Source: Chloroflexota bacterium (lineage in GTDB: Bacteria > Chloroflexota > Limnocylindria > Limnocylindrales > CSP1-4). From it: a stretch of 40,210 nt of DNA. Shown one piece after another: positions 1 to 7,385 of the stretch. Within the stretch, counting starts at the first letter, position 1; every line of letters begins with the position of its first letter. The notes under the pieces were generated by a model. It was not told the DNA's origin. It ran no database searches and saw nothing but the letters and a program-made list of their open reading frames with translations. Location: NCBI GenBank assembly GCA_016191425.1, contig JACPOR010000027.1, forward strand, positions 1-40,210, given 5' to 3'. Made by a program: the position numbers and the translations under genes.

Positions 1-266
1 GTCCACTCGCCGTTTGTCGCCGGCTCGCCCGCCGCTCGCCCGTCGCACGGCGCTCGCCCGTCGCTCGCCAGGCGTCGCCGGCTCGCCCGCCGCTCGCCAG
101 GCGTCGCCGGCTCGCCCGCCGCTGGCCGCTCGCCCGTCGCTCGCCCGTCGCTCGCCAACGCCCGTCGCTGGCCGCTCGCACGGCGCTCGCCCGTCGCTCG
201 CCAACGCCCGTCGCTCACGCCCGTCGCTGGCCGCTCGCACGGCGCTCGCCAGGCGTCGCCGCGCCG
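1..266. repeat. Degenerate tandem repeat, CGCTCGCC-rich
   Basis: The first 266 bases are built almost entirely from variants of CGCTCGCC, CCCGTCG and GGCGTCGCCGG. A higher-order unit of about 46 bases is visible: CGTCGCTCGCCAACG begins near 146 and again near 192. All frames through it are open only because the repeat lacks stops, and the predicted peptides are Arg/Ala/Ser/Pro-rich with no domain, so I do not call a gene. The array may start before the window. Confidence 0.75.
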
Positions 267-457
267 TATTCCAAGAAGGATTAGCAGGTCGCTCGGCCTT
301 GCGCCGACGCGCGTAGCCGGCTCGCCACGAGCCCAAACGGCCCCGACTTCGTGGCATTCATGCACCAGATGGATGAATTGGCGAGTTTCACGGGAGTGGG
401 GGCGGCATCTTGCCGATCCGCTCCGCATCGTGTGGTCCGCTACGCCTTCTTGGAATA
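267..457. repeat. 13-bp perfect inverted repeat flanking 165 bp
   Basis: TATTCCAAGAAGG at 267-279 is the exact reverse complement of CCTTCTTGGAATA at 445-457. The arms are AT-richer than their surroundings. No transposase or recognisable gene lies between them. It could be the ends of a small non-autonomous element, a long-range hairpin or paired protein sites; nothing in the sequence decides between these. Confidence 0.5.
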
Positions 458-681
458 ATGCTCACGGCCTCTGCGCTCGGCCTCGGCGCTCGGGCCGAGC
501 ATCCTCGCGGATCGCGGGGCTGGTTATCGATGTCCGTTCGGCCGCCGGGCAGCGCACAGGGCGGAACGCGGTTCGGACGGCCCTTCGAGGGCACCCAGCA
601 TGCTAGACTCAATATCCAGTCTGCATAATCCTTATGCGTTCGCAGTGTGCGGGCGCCCGCCCTTGACGCTCGAGGTGCTCC
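458..681. other. Intergenic region before the aminotransferase, no gene seen
   Basis: No frame here has a convincing protein. A short plus-strand frame at 410-628 begins with a vaguely signal-peptide-like stretch but shows no family and no ribosome site. The region probably holds the leader and promoter of the gene starting at 682. Confidence 0.45.
604..609 (+). promoter_or_regulatory. Possible -10 element TAGACT
   Basis: TAGACT fits the TANNNT form seen at other starts in this window; the same hexamer precedes the gene at 39407. It would place the transcript start near 616 and give the aminotransferase a leader of about 66 nt. A second candidate, CATAAT, lies at 624-629. No good -35 is visible. 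Confidence 0.35.
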
Positions 682-1986
682 GTGGTCCAGGCCCCGTCTC
701 GGCTCGCGCAGGCGCGGCCGGTTCCCAGCATCATCACCGAGATTCCCGGGCCCAAGGCGCGTGCCCACGTCGCCTATGACGAGACCTGGACCTCGCCGAG
801 CCTCCCGCGGGCGTACCCGATCGTGCCGATCCGTGGCGAGGGCCTGACCGTCGAAGACACAGACGGCAACCTCTTCCTCGATTTCGCCGCCGGCATCGCG
901 GTCACCTCAACGGGCCATTCGCACCCCCAGGTGGTCGCCGCGATCAAGGAGCAGGCCGCCGATCTCATCCACTTCTCGGCGAGTGACTTCTACCTACCGA
1001 TCTACGCCCAGACGTGCGAACGGCTGGCCAAGCTGGCGCCCATCAAGGGCGGTCGGGCGCGGACCTATCTCGGGAACTCCGGCGCCGAGGTCGTCGAGGC
1101 GTCGATCAAGCTCGCCCGCTACACCACCGGACGCCCATACGTTGTTGCGTTCCTCGGTGCATTCCACGGTCGAACCTATGGCGCCGTGTCGCTGACCGCG
1201 TCGAAGGCGAAATACCACGGTCAATTCGGTCCGCTGCTGCCCGGTGTCTACCACGCGCCCTATGGCACGGTCGAAAACCTCAAATGGTTCGATGACGTGC
1301 TCTTCGACAAGCTCGTGCCGGCCAACGAGGTCGCGGCGATCATCGTCGAGCCGATCCAGGGCGAGGGCGGTTATCTCGTCCCTGAGGCTGGATTCCTGCC
1401 CGGGCTGCGCGACCTGTGCGACAAGCACGGGATCCTCCTCATCGCGGATGAAATCCAGTCGGGCGTGGGTCGTACCGGCGCGATGTGGGCCGTCGACCTC
1501 TGGGATGTCAAGCCGGACATCCTGCTCTCCGCAAAGGGAATCGCCTCTGGGATGCCACTCGGGGCGATGATCGCCCGCGCCGACCTCCTCGAGTCCTGGA
1601 CGGCCGGCACGCACGGCTCGACCTACGGCGGCAATCCCGTCGCCTGCGCCGCGGCGCTCGCGACCATCGACCTCGTCGAGGGTGGGCTGGTCGAGAACGC
1701 CCGTGTTCGCGGTGACCAGGCAATGGCCGGCCTCAGGGTGCTTGCCGCCGACTATCCGGCACTCATCGCCGACGTTCGGGGACAGGGGCTGATGATCGGG
1801 ATCGAATTCGATTCGGCACAGCACGCCGAGGACGCCCAGTGGGCCTGCTTCCAGCGGGGGCTCCTCGTTCTCGAATGTGGGAAGTCATCGGTTCGCATGT
1901 CGCCCGCGCTCACCGTGTCCGAGGACGAAGTGACCACCGCGCTCCGGATCTTCGGGGAAGCCGTTGCCGAGATCGCGGCTCGCTAG
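682..1986 (+). CDS. Class III aminotransferase, 4-aminobutyrate type
   Basis: A 434-residue PLP-dependent aminotransferase of the GabT/ornithine/acetylornithine fold family, transferring an amino group from an omega-amine such as 4-aminobutyrate to a 2-oxoacid. Visible marks are LFLDFAAGIAV near residue 70, GNSGAEVVEASIKLAR, the PLP-phosphate region HGRTYGA, the aspartate motif IADEIQSGVGRTG, and the Schiff-base lysine in LLSAKGIASG (Lys285). Length is normal for the family. The GTG start is supported by GAGG six bases upstream; the first 30 residues are poorly conserved, so a slightly later start is possible. It is a lone gene: repeats lie on both sides and the next gene is convergent. Substrate cannot be fixed from sequence. 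A CoA-transferase of the 4-hydroxybutyrate type at 8176 makes 4-aminobutyrate catabolism plausible, but that is inference. Confidence 0.9.
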   Translation: MVQAPSRLAQARPVPSIITEIPGPKARAHVAYDETWTSPSLPRAYPIVPIRGEGLTVEDTDGNLFLDFAAGIAVTSTGHSHPQVVAAIKEQAADLIHFSASDFYLPIYAQTCERLAKLAPIKGGRARTYLGNSGAEVVEASIKLARYTTGRPYVVAFLGAFHGRTYGAVSLTASKAKYHGQFGPLLPGVYHAPYGTVENLKWFDDVLFDKLVPANEVAAIIVEPIQGEGGYLVPEAGFLPGLRDLCDKHGILLIADEIQSGVGRTGAMWAVDLWDVKPDILLSAKGIASGMPLGAMIARADLLESWTAGTHGSTYGGNPVACAAALATIDLVEGGLVENARVRGDQAMAGLRVLAADYPALIADVRGQGLMIGIEFDSAQHAEDAQWACFQRGLLVLECGKSSVRMSPALTVSEDEVTTALRIFGEAVAEIAAR

Positions 1987-2060
1987 CAGTCACGCGCCGC
2001 GGACGTCGTTCACGAACGCCGACACCACGCACGGTGTACCGGAATGGATGCGCGCAGTGG

Positions 2061-2190
2061 CCCTGATGGCGCGGCTGCGTCGCCCTGATGGCGCGGCGGC
2101 CCGCCGTGATGGCGCGGCTGCGTCGCCCTGATGGCGCGGCGGCCCGCCGTGATGGCGCGGCTGCGTTGCCCTGATGGCGCGACGGCGTCG
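2061..2190. repeat. 21/22-bp tandem repeat, six units
   Basis: Six units of CCCTGATGGCGCGGC plus a variable tail alternate between 22 and 21 bases, giving a 43-base higher-order period (2061, 2083, 2104, 2126, 2147, 2169). It lies in the convergent gap after the aminotransferase stop. The long minus-strand frames here (roughly 1910-2330) are translations of the repeat and are not credible genes. Confidence 0.9.
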
Positions 2191-2200
2191 CCCTGAGCGA

Positions 2201-2290
2201 GCGTGCGCCGAGATGATCGAGCGTGCGCCGAGATGATCGAGCGTGCGCCGAGATGATCGAGCGTGCGCCGAGATGATCGAGCGTGCGCCG
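2201..2290. repeat. Perfect 20-bp tandem repeat, 4.5 units
   Basis: GCGTGCGCCGAGATGATCGA is repeated four times without a single change from 2201 to 2280, followed by a half unit to 2290. Perfect identity implies recent expansion or active homogenisation. It directly follows the unrelated 21/22-bp array. Bases 2291-2380 hold only short CCCGTAGCG-type repeats and no gene. Confidence 0.95.
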
Positions 2291-2381
2291 CCATGGTGGC
2301 GCAATCATGGCCGTGGTCGATGTGGCTCAGCACCCGTAGCGCCCGGTAGCGCCCCCGTAGCGCCCGCCAATCGAGAACACC

Positions 2382-2410
2382 GAGCCGCCGGAACTCTTCG
2401 CCGGCGGCTC
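2382..2410. terminator. Strong hairpin between convergent genes
   Basis: GAGCCGCCGG (2382-2391) pairs perfectly with CCGGCGGCTC (2401-2410) across a 9-nt loop. It lies 31 nt past the stop of the minus-strand membrane gene and also downstream of the plus-strand aminotransferase, so it may serve both. There is no long U tract on either strand. Confidence 0.55.
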
Positions 2411-2440
2411 TGTCTCGTCCCGATCAACCTCCTCGCGACG

Positions 2441-2893
2441 TCAGGCGGTTGTCGATCGTGCCGAACTCCACAGGCGGACGGACAGGACGTACAGGATCAC
2501 TGCAAGGCCGGGCAGCGTCCGTGCGGCCGACCAGGCGCGCCATACCCAGGCGAAGACCCAGACGATCGCGATGAGCAGGGCCGCGCCACCGATGGCCCGC
2601 GCCTGGAAGTTGCCCGAGTAGAAGGCCGCGACGTAGATCGGGACGAGGATCCCGAGCGTGAGGGCCAGGCGTCCATTGACGGCCCCGAACATCCACATCG
2701 CGCTCGCGACGAGGGCGAGCGAGATCCAGCCCAGAGTTCCCGAGTGGACATGGGTCAGGATCTGATCGTTGTTGAACGTGACCACATCGGCACCGTTCAG
2801 AATCCCGATCGTGATCGTGATCAGGAACAGGGCCATCGCCACCAGGTACATGCGGGCGAGCGTGCTCCCGCCGGGTCTGGACAGTCCGTCCAT
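2441..2893 (-). CDS. Small integral membrane protein with HVH motif
   Basis: A 150-residue protein with five likely membrane segments: MYLVAMALFLITITIGIL, then SGTLGWISLALVASAMWMFG, and three more to the C-terminus. Between segments one and two sits ILTHVHSGTLGW. This HxH-GTLGW pattern recalls small proteins related to haem-copper oxidase subunit I, where the histidines could bind haem or metal; that assignment is tentative. The ATG at 2893 is chosen because GGGAGGA precedes it by seven bases; the open frame extends further upstream but only through proline/arginine-rich repeat translation. It diverges from the CoA-transferase operon. Confidence 0.75.
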   Translation of the reverse strand: MDGLSRPGGSTLARMYLVAMALFLITITIGILNGADVVTFNNDQILTHVHSGTLGWISLALVASAMWMFGAVNGRLALTLGILVPIYVAAFYSGNFQARAIGGAALLIAIVWVFAWVWRAWSAARTLPGLAVILYVLSVRLWSSARSTTA

Positions 2894-3049
2894 GCCTGCG
2901 TCCTCCCTCATTCGGCCTGGCTCGTGCCGGCCGTCCCAGGCCATCCTAGTCGTGTGCGAGCCAGGATTTTCGATCTCCCGCGTAAGGGTCGGGGAACCTC
3001 GGCCGCGGCGGAACCTCGTCCACGGAGCCTCGGGCCGCCGCGGGACCTC

Positions 3050-3124
3050 GGGCCACGGCCTCCCGGGCCACGGCCTCCCGGGCCACGGCATCCCGGGCCA
3101 CGGCCTCCCGGGCCACAGCCTCCC
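3050..3124. repeat. 15-bp tandem repeat, five units
   Basis: GGGCCACGGCCTCCC repeats five times (3050, 3065, 3080, 3095, 3110) with one or two changes in the third and fifth units. Looser copies extend back to about 3000. The array ends 23 bases before the -10 of the CoA-transferase operon and fills the divergent gap between it and the membrane protein gene. Confidence 0.9.
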
Positions 3125-3147
3125 TGCGTGACACGGCGTCCGTGGCG

Positions 3148-3153
3148 GATACT
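3148..3153 (+). promoter_or_regulatory. -10 element for leaderless transcript (GATACT)
   Basis: GATACT keeps the two key -10 bases (A at position 2, T at position 6) and ends six bases before the ATG at 3160. The same six-base spacing recurs at four other genes, implying that transcription starts at the start codon. No standard -35 is visible at 17 bases. Confidence 0.5.
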
Positions 3154-3159
3154 TCCCCC

Positions 3160-4080
3160 ATGCTTCCCTCCAAGGTCGCGACGATGCGCGACGCGATCGC
3201 CGATCTCGTCCGCGACGGGGACACCGTGGCCATCGAGGGATTCACGCACCTCATCTCGTTCGCCGCGGGTCACGAGATCATCCGCCAAGGCAGGCGCGAC
3301 CTGACGCTCGCGCGCCTCACACCCGATCTCATCTACGACCAGATGATCGCCGCGGGCGTGGCCCGCAAGCTCATCTTCAGCTGGCTTGGGAACCCCGGTG
3401 TCGGCGGGCTCGGGGCCATTCGGCGGCGGATCGAGACCGGGGAACCCGCGCCCCTCGAGGTCGAGGAATACAGCCACTTCGGTATGGTCGGCCGGTATAC
3501 GGCCGGCGCGGCGAACCTCCCGTTCTTCCCGATCCGCTCGTATTTCGAGACGGACATGCCGGCGGCGAACCCCTTGATCAGGGAGATCGAGTCGCCCTAC
3601 GGAGACGGCAAGGTGTTCGCTGTCCCGCCGCTGAAGCCCGGCGTCACGATCGTGCACGCGCAGCGGGCCGACAGCGCGGGCAACACCCAGGTCTGGGGCC
3701 TGCTCGGCTGCCAGAAGGAGGCGGCGTTCGCCGCCGACCGCGTGATCGTGGTGGTCGAGGAGCTGGTCGACGAAGCCGTGATTCGGGCGGACCCGAACCG
3801 GACGATCATCCCGGGTCTCATCGTCGATGCCGTGGTCGTGGAGCCGTTCGGGGCGCATCCGTCGTACGTCCAGGGCGCCTACGACCGGGACAACCGGTTC
3901 TATCTCGACTGGGACGCGATCACCCGGGACGAGGAGAGCATCCAGGGCTGGTTGCGTGACTGGGTCCACGACCTTGACGGTCGAGCCGCCTACGTCGAGA
4001 AGCTCGGCATGGAACGCGTGGCCGCACTGAAGCCCGGGTCGGCACCATCCGGCTCGGTCGACTACGGAGACTACCGCTGA
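3160..4080 (+). CDS. CoA-transferase subunit A (glutaconate/3-oxoacid class I)
   Basis: A 306-residue alpha subunit of a class I CoA-transferase of the GctA/IpdA type, moving CoA between acyl-CoA and a free acid through a glutamyl-CoA intermediate held by the partner subunit. Marks are DGDTVAIEGFTHLISFAAGHE near the N-terminus, the glycine-rich WLGNPGVGGLGAIRR, and VTIVHAQRADSAGN. ATG 3160 is preferred over GTG 3142 because a -10-like hexamer ends six bases before it and no Shine-Dalgarno is present, pointing to a leaderless start. It overlaps the VOC gene by one base (TGATG), and subunit B follows. Acid substrate is unknown; the nearest named relatives act on glutaconate, 3-oxoadipate and steroid-ring acids. 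Confidence 0.88.
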   Translation: MLPSKVATMRDAIADLVRDGDTVAIEGFTHLISFAAGHEIIRQGRRDLTLARLTPDLIYDQMIAAGVARKLIFSWLGNPGVGGLGAIRRRIETGEPAPLEVEEYSHFGMVGRYTAGAANLPFFPIRSYFETDMPAANPLIREIESPYGDGKVFAVPPLKPGVTIVHAQRADSAGNTQVWGLLGCQKEAAFAADRVIVVVEELVDEAVIRADPNRTIIPGLIVDAVVVEPFGAHPSYVQGAYDRDNRFYLDWDAITRDEESIQGWLRDWVHDLDGRAAYVEKLGMERVAALKPGSAPSGSVDYGDYR

Positions 4081-4448
4081 TGGCGGCGGTCCGGTACATC
4101 GTCCGTGACGTCGACCAGGCGGTCAGGTTCTACGTGGACCGGCTCGGGTTCACCCTCGACCAGAAGATGGCCCCCGCCTTCGCCCGGGTGTCGCGCGGCG
4201 ATACGACGCTGTGGCTGAGCGGTCCGGCAAGCTCTGCGGCGCGGCCGATGCCGGACGGTCGGGCGCCTGCACCCGGAGGCTGGAACCGGTTCGTCATCCA
4301 GGTTGACGACCTCGCTTCGACGGTCACGGCGCTGCGCACGGCGGGCGTCGTTTTCCGGAATGACATCGTCGCCGGTCCGGGCGGCCGCCAGGTCCTCATC
4401 GAGGACGCGGACGGCAATCCGATCGAGCTGTTCGAGCCGCGGCCGTGA
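4080..4448 (+). CDS. VOC-superfamily (glyoxalase/dioxygenase fold) protein
   Basis: A 122-residue single-repeat vicinal-oxygen-chelate protein. The beta-alpha-beta halves are visible: VRYIVRDVDQAVRFYVDRLG at the N-terminus and FVIQVDDLASTVTALRTAGV in the second half, ending in the usual DADGNPIELFEP. The terminal Glu of IELFE is a typical metal ligand, but a metal-binding His near the start is missing, so activity is uncertain. It starts on the last base of subunit A's stop and shares four bases (GTGA) with subunit B, so all three are one translationally coupled operon. Placement inside a CoA-transferase operon suggests a step on the same acid, such as an isomerase or epimerase; this is inference. 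Confidence 0.82.
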   Translation: MAAVRYIVRDVDQAVRFYVDRLGFTLDQKMAPAFARVSRGDTTLWLSGPASSAARPMPDGRAPAPGGWNRFVIQVDDLASTVTALRTAGVVFRNDIVAGPGGRQVLIEDADGNPIELFEPRP

Positions 4449-5239
4449 CGGCCGAGACGGCGTCCCCGGCCGCCTTCTCGAAGTCCGAGATGATGATCGT
4501 CGCTGCGGCTCGCGAGCTCGCCGGCCAGCGCGTCTGCTTCGTCGGCGTCGGGCTGCCGAACATCGCGGTCAACCTCGCCCAGCGGACGGTCGCCCCGGAC
4601 CTCGAGCTGGTCTACGAGGCCGGGGTCTTCGGGGCTCGGCCGGCACGGCTCCCGCTCTCGATCGGCGACCCGACGATCGTCACCGGGGCCACCGCTGTCG
4701 TCTCGATGTATGAGCTGTTCAGCTTCTACCTCCAGGGCGGGCTGGTGGACGTCGGCTTCCTCGGGGCGGCCCAGATCGACCGGTTCGGGAACATCAACAC
4801 GACGGTGATCGGGCCATACGATCACCCGAGGACTCGCCTGCCGGGTAGCGGTGGTGCGTGCGAGATCGCGATCAACGCCCGTGAGGTGTTCGTGATCATG
4901 CGCCAGAGTGCTCGGTCGTTTGTCGAAAAGATCGACTTCCGGACGTCGCCGGGCAATCTCGGTGGCGCCGAGCAATCGGAGCGGATCCGGCGCGAGGGAG
5001 GCTGGCTGGGTCGGGGACCGTCGGTCGTGGTCACGGACCTCGGGATCTGGCACTTCGACGACGACGGCGAGATGCGCCTCGACTCGTTGCACCCGGGTGC
5101 CACGCTGGACGATGTCCGGGCGACGATCGGCTGGGATCCGCGCATCGCCGCGCCACTGGCGACGACCGCAGAGCCATCGTCGGAGGAGCTTCGCCTGATC
5201 CGCGAGGAGCTTGACCCGGGCGGAGCCTACACCGCCTAG
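4445..5239 (+). CDS. CoA-transferase subunit B (glutaconate/3-oxoacid class I)
   Basis: A 264-residue beta subunit pairing with the product of 3160-4080. It carries VCFVGVGLPNIAVNLAQ, the expected catalytic glutamate in ELVYEAGVFGARP near residue 57, the conserved GGLVDVGFLGAAQIDRFGNIN, and SPGNLGG. The glutamate sits where the (S/T/Y)E(N/S/A)G signature of class I CoA-transferases lies. The GTG start overlaps the VOC stop as GTGA. It ends 13 bases before the convergent stress-protein gene, with no obvious terminator in between. Confidence 0.88.
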   Translation: MTAETASPAAFSKSEMMIVAAARELAGQRVCFVGVGLPNIAVNLAQRTVAPDLELVYEAGVFGARPARLPLSIGDPTIVTGATAVVSMYELFSFYLQGGLVDVGFLGAAQIDRFGNINTTVIGPYDHPRTRLPGSGGACEIAINAREVFVIMRQSARSFVEKIDFRTSPGNLGGAEQSERIRREGGWLGRGPSVVVTDLGIWHFDDDGEMRLDSLHPGATLDDVRATIGWDPRIAAPLATTAEPSSEELRLIREELDPGGAYTA

Positions 5240-5252
5240 GCAGGCGCCAGGT

Positions 5253-5741
5253 TCAGAGCCTCTCCGCCGATGCCCTGGCGCGGACCACGAAGACGGGGCA
5301 CGGTGCGTTGTGGACCACGTGGTCGGAGACGCTTCCGAGGAAGAACCGACCGACCGATCCGCGTCCATGACTCCCGACGACGACGAAGTCCACCTGCTCG
5401 CTGAGGGCGGCATCCACGATCGATTCGCCGGGCTCGCCCTCCCAGATGAGGAAGGTCACCCGGACGCCGGCTGTCCGACCACGCGTCACGAGCTCCTGGG
5501 CAGCGGCTTCACGCCGGGTCCGGATCTGGTCGACGCGGGCGCCGAACCGTCCGCCCGGCAACCGCAGGGACCGCGGATCGATGACGCTGACGATGAGCAG
5601 TTCCGCGCTCAGCCCGCGCGCCAGGTCGAGGGCCTGAAGACCCGCCTCCTCGGATGCCGGGGAGAGATCGGTCGCAAGAAGGATCCGGCGCTGTCGGGGG
5701 ATGGCGCCCGGGAGCGCGATGAGGTCCGGCATGGCGCTCAT
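5253..5741 (-). CDS. Universal stress protein, UspA family
   Basis: A 162-residue single-domain Usp. It starts its fold with RRILLATDLSPASEEAGLQAL and ends with the ATP-binding signature GSHGRGSVGRFFLGSVSDHV, which fits G-2x-G-9x-G-(S/T), followed by APCPVFVVR. It therefore probably binds ATP. The start is uncertain: ATG 5741 and ATG 5732 are both possible, neither has a strong Shine-Dalgarno, and the open frame upstream is low-complexity. It diverges from the DevS-like kinase gene. In mycobacteria, Usp genes are common members of the DevR/DosR hypoxia regulon, so the neighbourhood fits; regulation here is inference. Confidence 0.87.
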   Translation of the reverse strand: MSAMPDLIALPGAIPRQRRILLATDLSPASEEAGLQALDLARGLSAELLIVSVIDPRSLRLPGGRFGARVDQIRTRREAAAQELVTRGRTAGVRVTFLIWEGEPGESIVDAALSEQVDFVVVGSHGRGSVGRFFLGSVSDHVVHNAPCPVFVVRARASAERL

Positions 5742-6017
5742 TTCATCTCGATCCGGCAGGGACGCCCGGGGAGCCGGCGCTGCCCAGCGGCCGCGCGGCC
5801 CAGCGCCTTCGAGGCCTGGCCACTCGCTGGTACCCGGGGTCACGCCGTGTCCGATCATCGGCGACACGGAGGGCCGGGACGTGGTTGGTAGGCATGGACG
5901 AATGGTGAGGAGAGGAGCCACCGCTCGGAAGTGACACGTGGCCCGTTGAGACGGGCCGCTGGTCCCCCGATCGCCTGCCCGGGTTGCTGCCCTCGCCAGT
6001 CGACCCAGCGCGGCGCA

Positions 6018-6120
6018 GCGAGCCCCCTGCCCGGCGAGCCCGCTGCCCGGCGAGCCCCCGGCCCGGCGAGCCCCGGCCCGGCGAGCCCCTTGCCCGGCGA
6101 GCCCCGGCCCGGCGAGCCCC
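6018..6120. repeat. 15-16-bp tandem repeat upstream of the kinase
   Basis: GCGAGCCCC(N)CCCG recurs seven times, starting at 6018, 6034, 6050, 6066, 6081, 6097 and 6112. It ends 14 bases before the -10 of the kinase gene. An open frame in register with the kinase runs through it from 5931, encoding Pro/Ala/Gly/Arg repeats; I treat that as non-coding. Bases 5742-6017 hold no credible gene. Confidence 0.85.
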
Positions 6121-6134
6121 GCGCCTCAGGCTGG

Positions 6135-6140
6135 TACCCT
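6135..6140 (+). promoter_or_regulatory. -10 element for leaderless transcript (TACCCT)
   Basis: TACCCT fits TANNNT and ends exactly six bases before the GTG at 6147. There is no Shine-Dalgarno before that GTG, consistent with a leaderless message. No -35 box is evident at 16-18 bases. Confidence 0.55.
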
Positions 6141-6146
6141 CAGGCC

Positions 6147-7385
6147 GTGTCCGACGACGCCGCGCCCACACGCACCGCCGGGTCGGCGGATCCCGATGTC
6201 GCCGTGGAGGCCGCCGAGTTCGGCGAGGTGATTTCGGCGGAGGCCGCGATCAAGGCCCTGGACGGCGCGACGCGTGCCATCGCCGGTGAACTCGATCTCG
6301 ATCGCGTTCTCCAGCTCATCGTCGACAGCGTCCGCGATCTCGTGCACGCACGGTACGCGGCGCTGGGGATCGTGGGTTCGCGCGGGCGAATCGAGCGCTT
6401 CATCACCAGCGGCGTCAGTCAGGCGGAGCGCGAAGCCATCAGCCCGTTGCCCCAGGGTCGCGGCGTCCTCGGACTCATCATCCAGGAAGGGCGCGCGTAC
6501 CGGATCGCGGACATCAGCAAGCATCCGGCCCGATCCGGTTTCCCCGTCAACCACCCTCCGATGCGGTCGTTCCTCGGTGTTCCCATCCGGACCGGCAAGG
6601 AAACGATCGGCAACTTCTACCTCACCGAGAAGATGGATGACGAAAGCTTCTCTGCCCGGGACCAGCGCCTCGTGGAGATGTTCGCCCTGCACGCGGAAAT
6701 CGCGATCCAGAACGCCCGGCTGCACACGCGAATCCAGCAGCTCGCCGTCCTGGACGAGCGCCTCCGGATCGGTCGGGACCTGCACGACGGGATCATCCAG
6801 GGCCTCTACGCCGTCGCTCTCTCGCTCGAGGACGTCCCCGATCTCATGGCCGAGGACCCCGACGATGCGTCGGCCCGGATCGATCGGGCCATCGATCGAC
6901 TCAACACCTCGATCGGGGAGATTCGGTCGTTCATCATGGACCTCGGCACGGACCCGGCGGGCCAATCCTTCGGGGCGCGGCTCGCCGGCCTCACCGACGA
7001 ATTACTCCTGACCTCCGGCGGTCGTATGGCGGTCGACCACGACCTCGCGGACGCCGATCGAATCGAATCGAGCCTGTCGCTCGAAGCCACGAGCCAGCTC
7101 CTCCAGATCGCCCGTGAGGCCCTGAGCAACGCGCTGCGACACAGTGCGGCTGAGCGCGTCCGGCTCGCCGTTCGCATCGATGCCGGGCAACTCGTCCTGT
7201 CGATCGAGGATGATGGGAGGGGTTTCGACCCGGCCGCTCCACGACGCGCCGGGCACCTCGGACTCTCGAATCTCGAGGAACGCGCTGCGTCGATCGGTGC
7301 GGCTCTCGACATATCGAGTCATCCTGGCGCCGGGACCCGTATCATCGTCCAACTACCCATCTCTCCGGAGACTCGCCCAACGTGA
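6147..7385 (+). CDS. GAF sensor histidine kinase, DevS/DosT-like
   Basis: A 412-residue cytoplasmic two-component sensor kinase with no membrane segment. Order: one GAF domain (about residues 30-185), HisKA_3 dimerisation region with phospho-acceptor His213 in GRDLHDGIIQGLY, and a HATPase domain with SNALRH, DDGRGFDP and GHLGLSNLEERA. The GAF domain contains NHPPMRSFLGVPIR and, 22 residues after the His, the Tyr of NFYLTEK. In Mycobacterium DevS the haem-ligand His149 and distal Tyr171 sit in this motif with the same spacing, so His136 and Tyr158 could make this a haem gas or redox sensor. DevS has two GAF domains; this has one. The motif also occurs in GAF kinases not known to bind haem. GTG 6147 is chosen from the leaderless -10 and from the end of repeat translation. 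It overlaps the regulator gene by GTGA. Confidence 0.85.
   Translation: MSDDAAPTRTAGSADPDVAVEAAEFGEVISAEAAIKALDGATRAIAGELDLDRVLQLIVDSVRDLVHARYAALGIVGSRGRIERFITSGVSQAEREAISPLPQGRGVLGLIIQEGRAYRIADISKHPARSGFPVNHPPMRSFLGVPIRTGKETIGNFYLTEKMDDESFSARDQRLVEMFALHAEIAIQNARLHTRIQQLAVLDERLRIGRDLHDGIIQGLYAVALSLEDVPDLMAEDPDDASARIDRAIDRLNTSIGEIRSFIMDLGTDPAGQSFGARLAGLTDELLLTSGGRMAVDHDLADADRIESSLSLEATSQLLQIAREALSNALRHSAAERVRLAVRIDAGQLVLSIEDDGRGFDPAAPRRAGHLGLSNLEERAASIGAALDISSHPGAGTRIIVQLPISPETRPT

Noticed and set aside
14-316. 100-codon frame in the first repeat block
   Set aside because: It is a translation of CGCTCGCC repeats, with no ribosome site or family.
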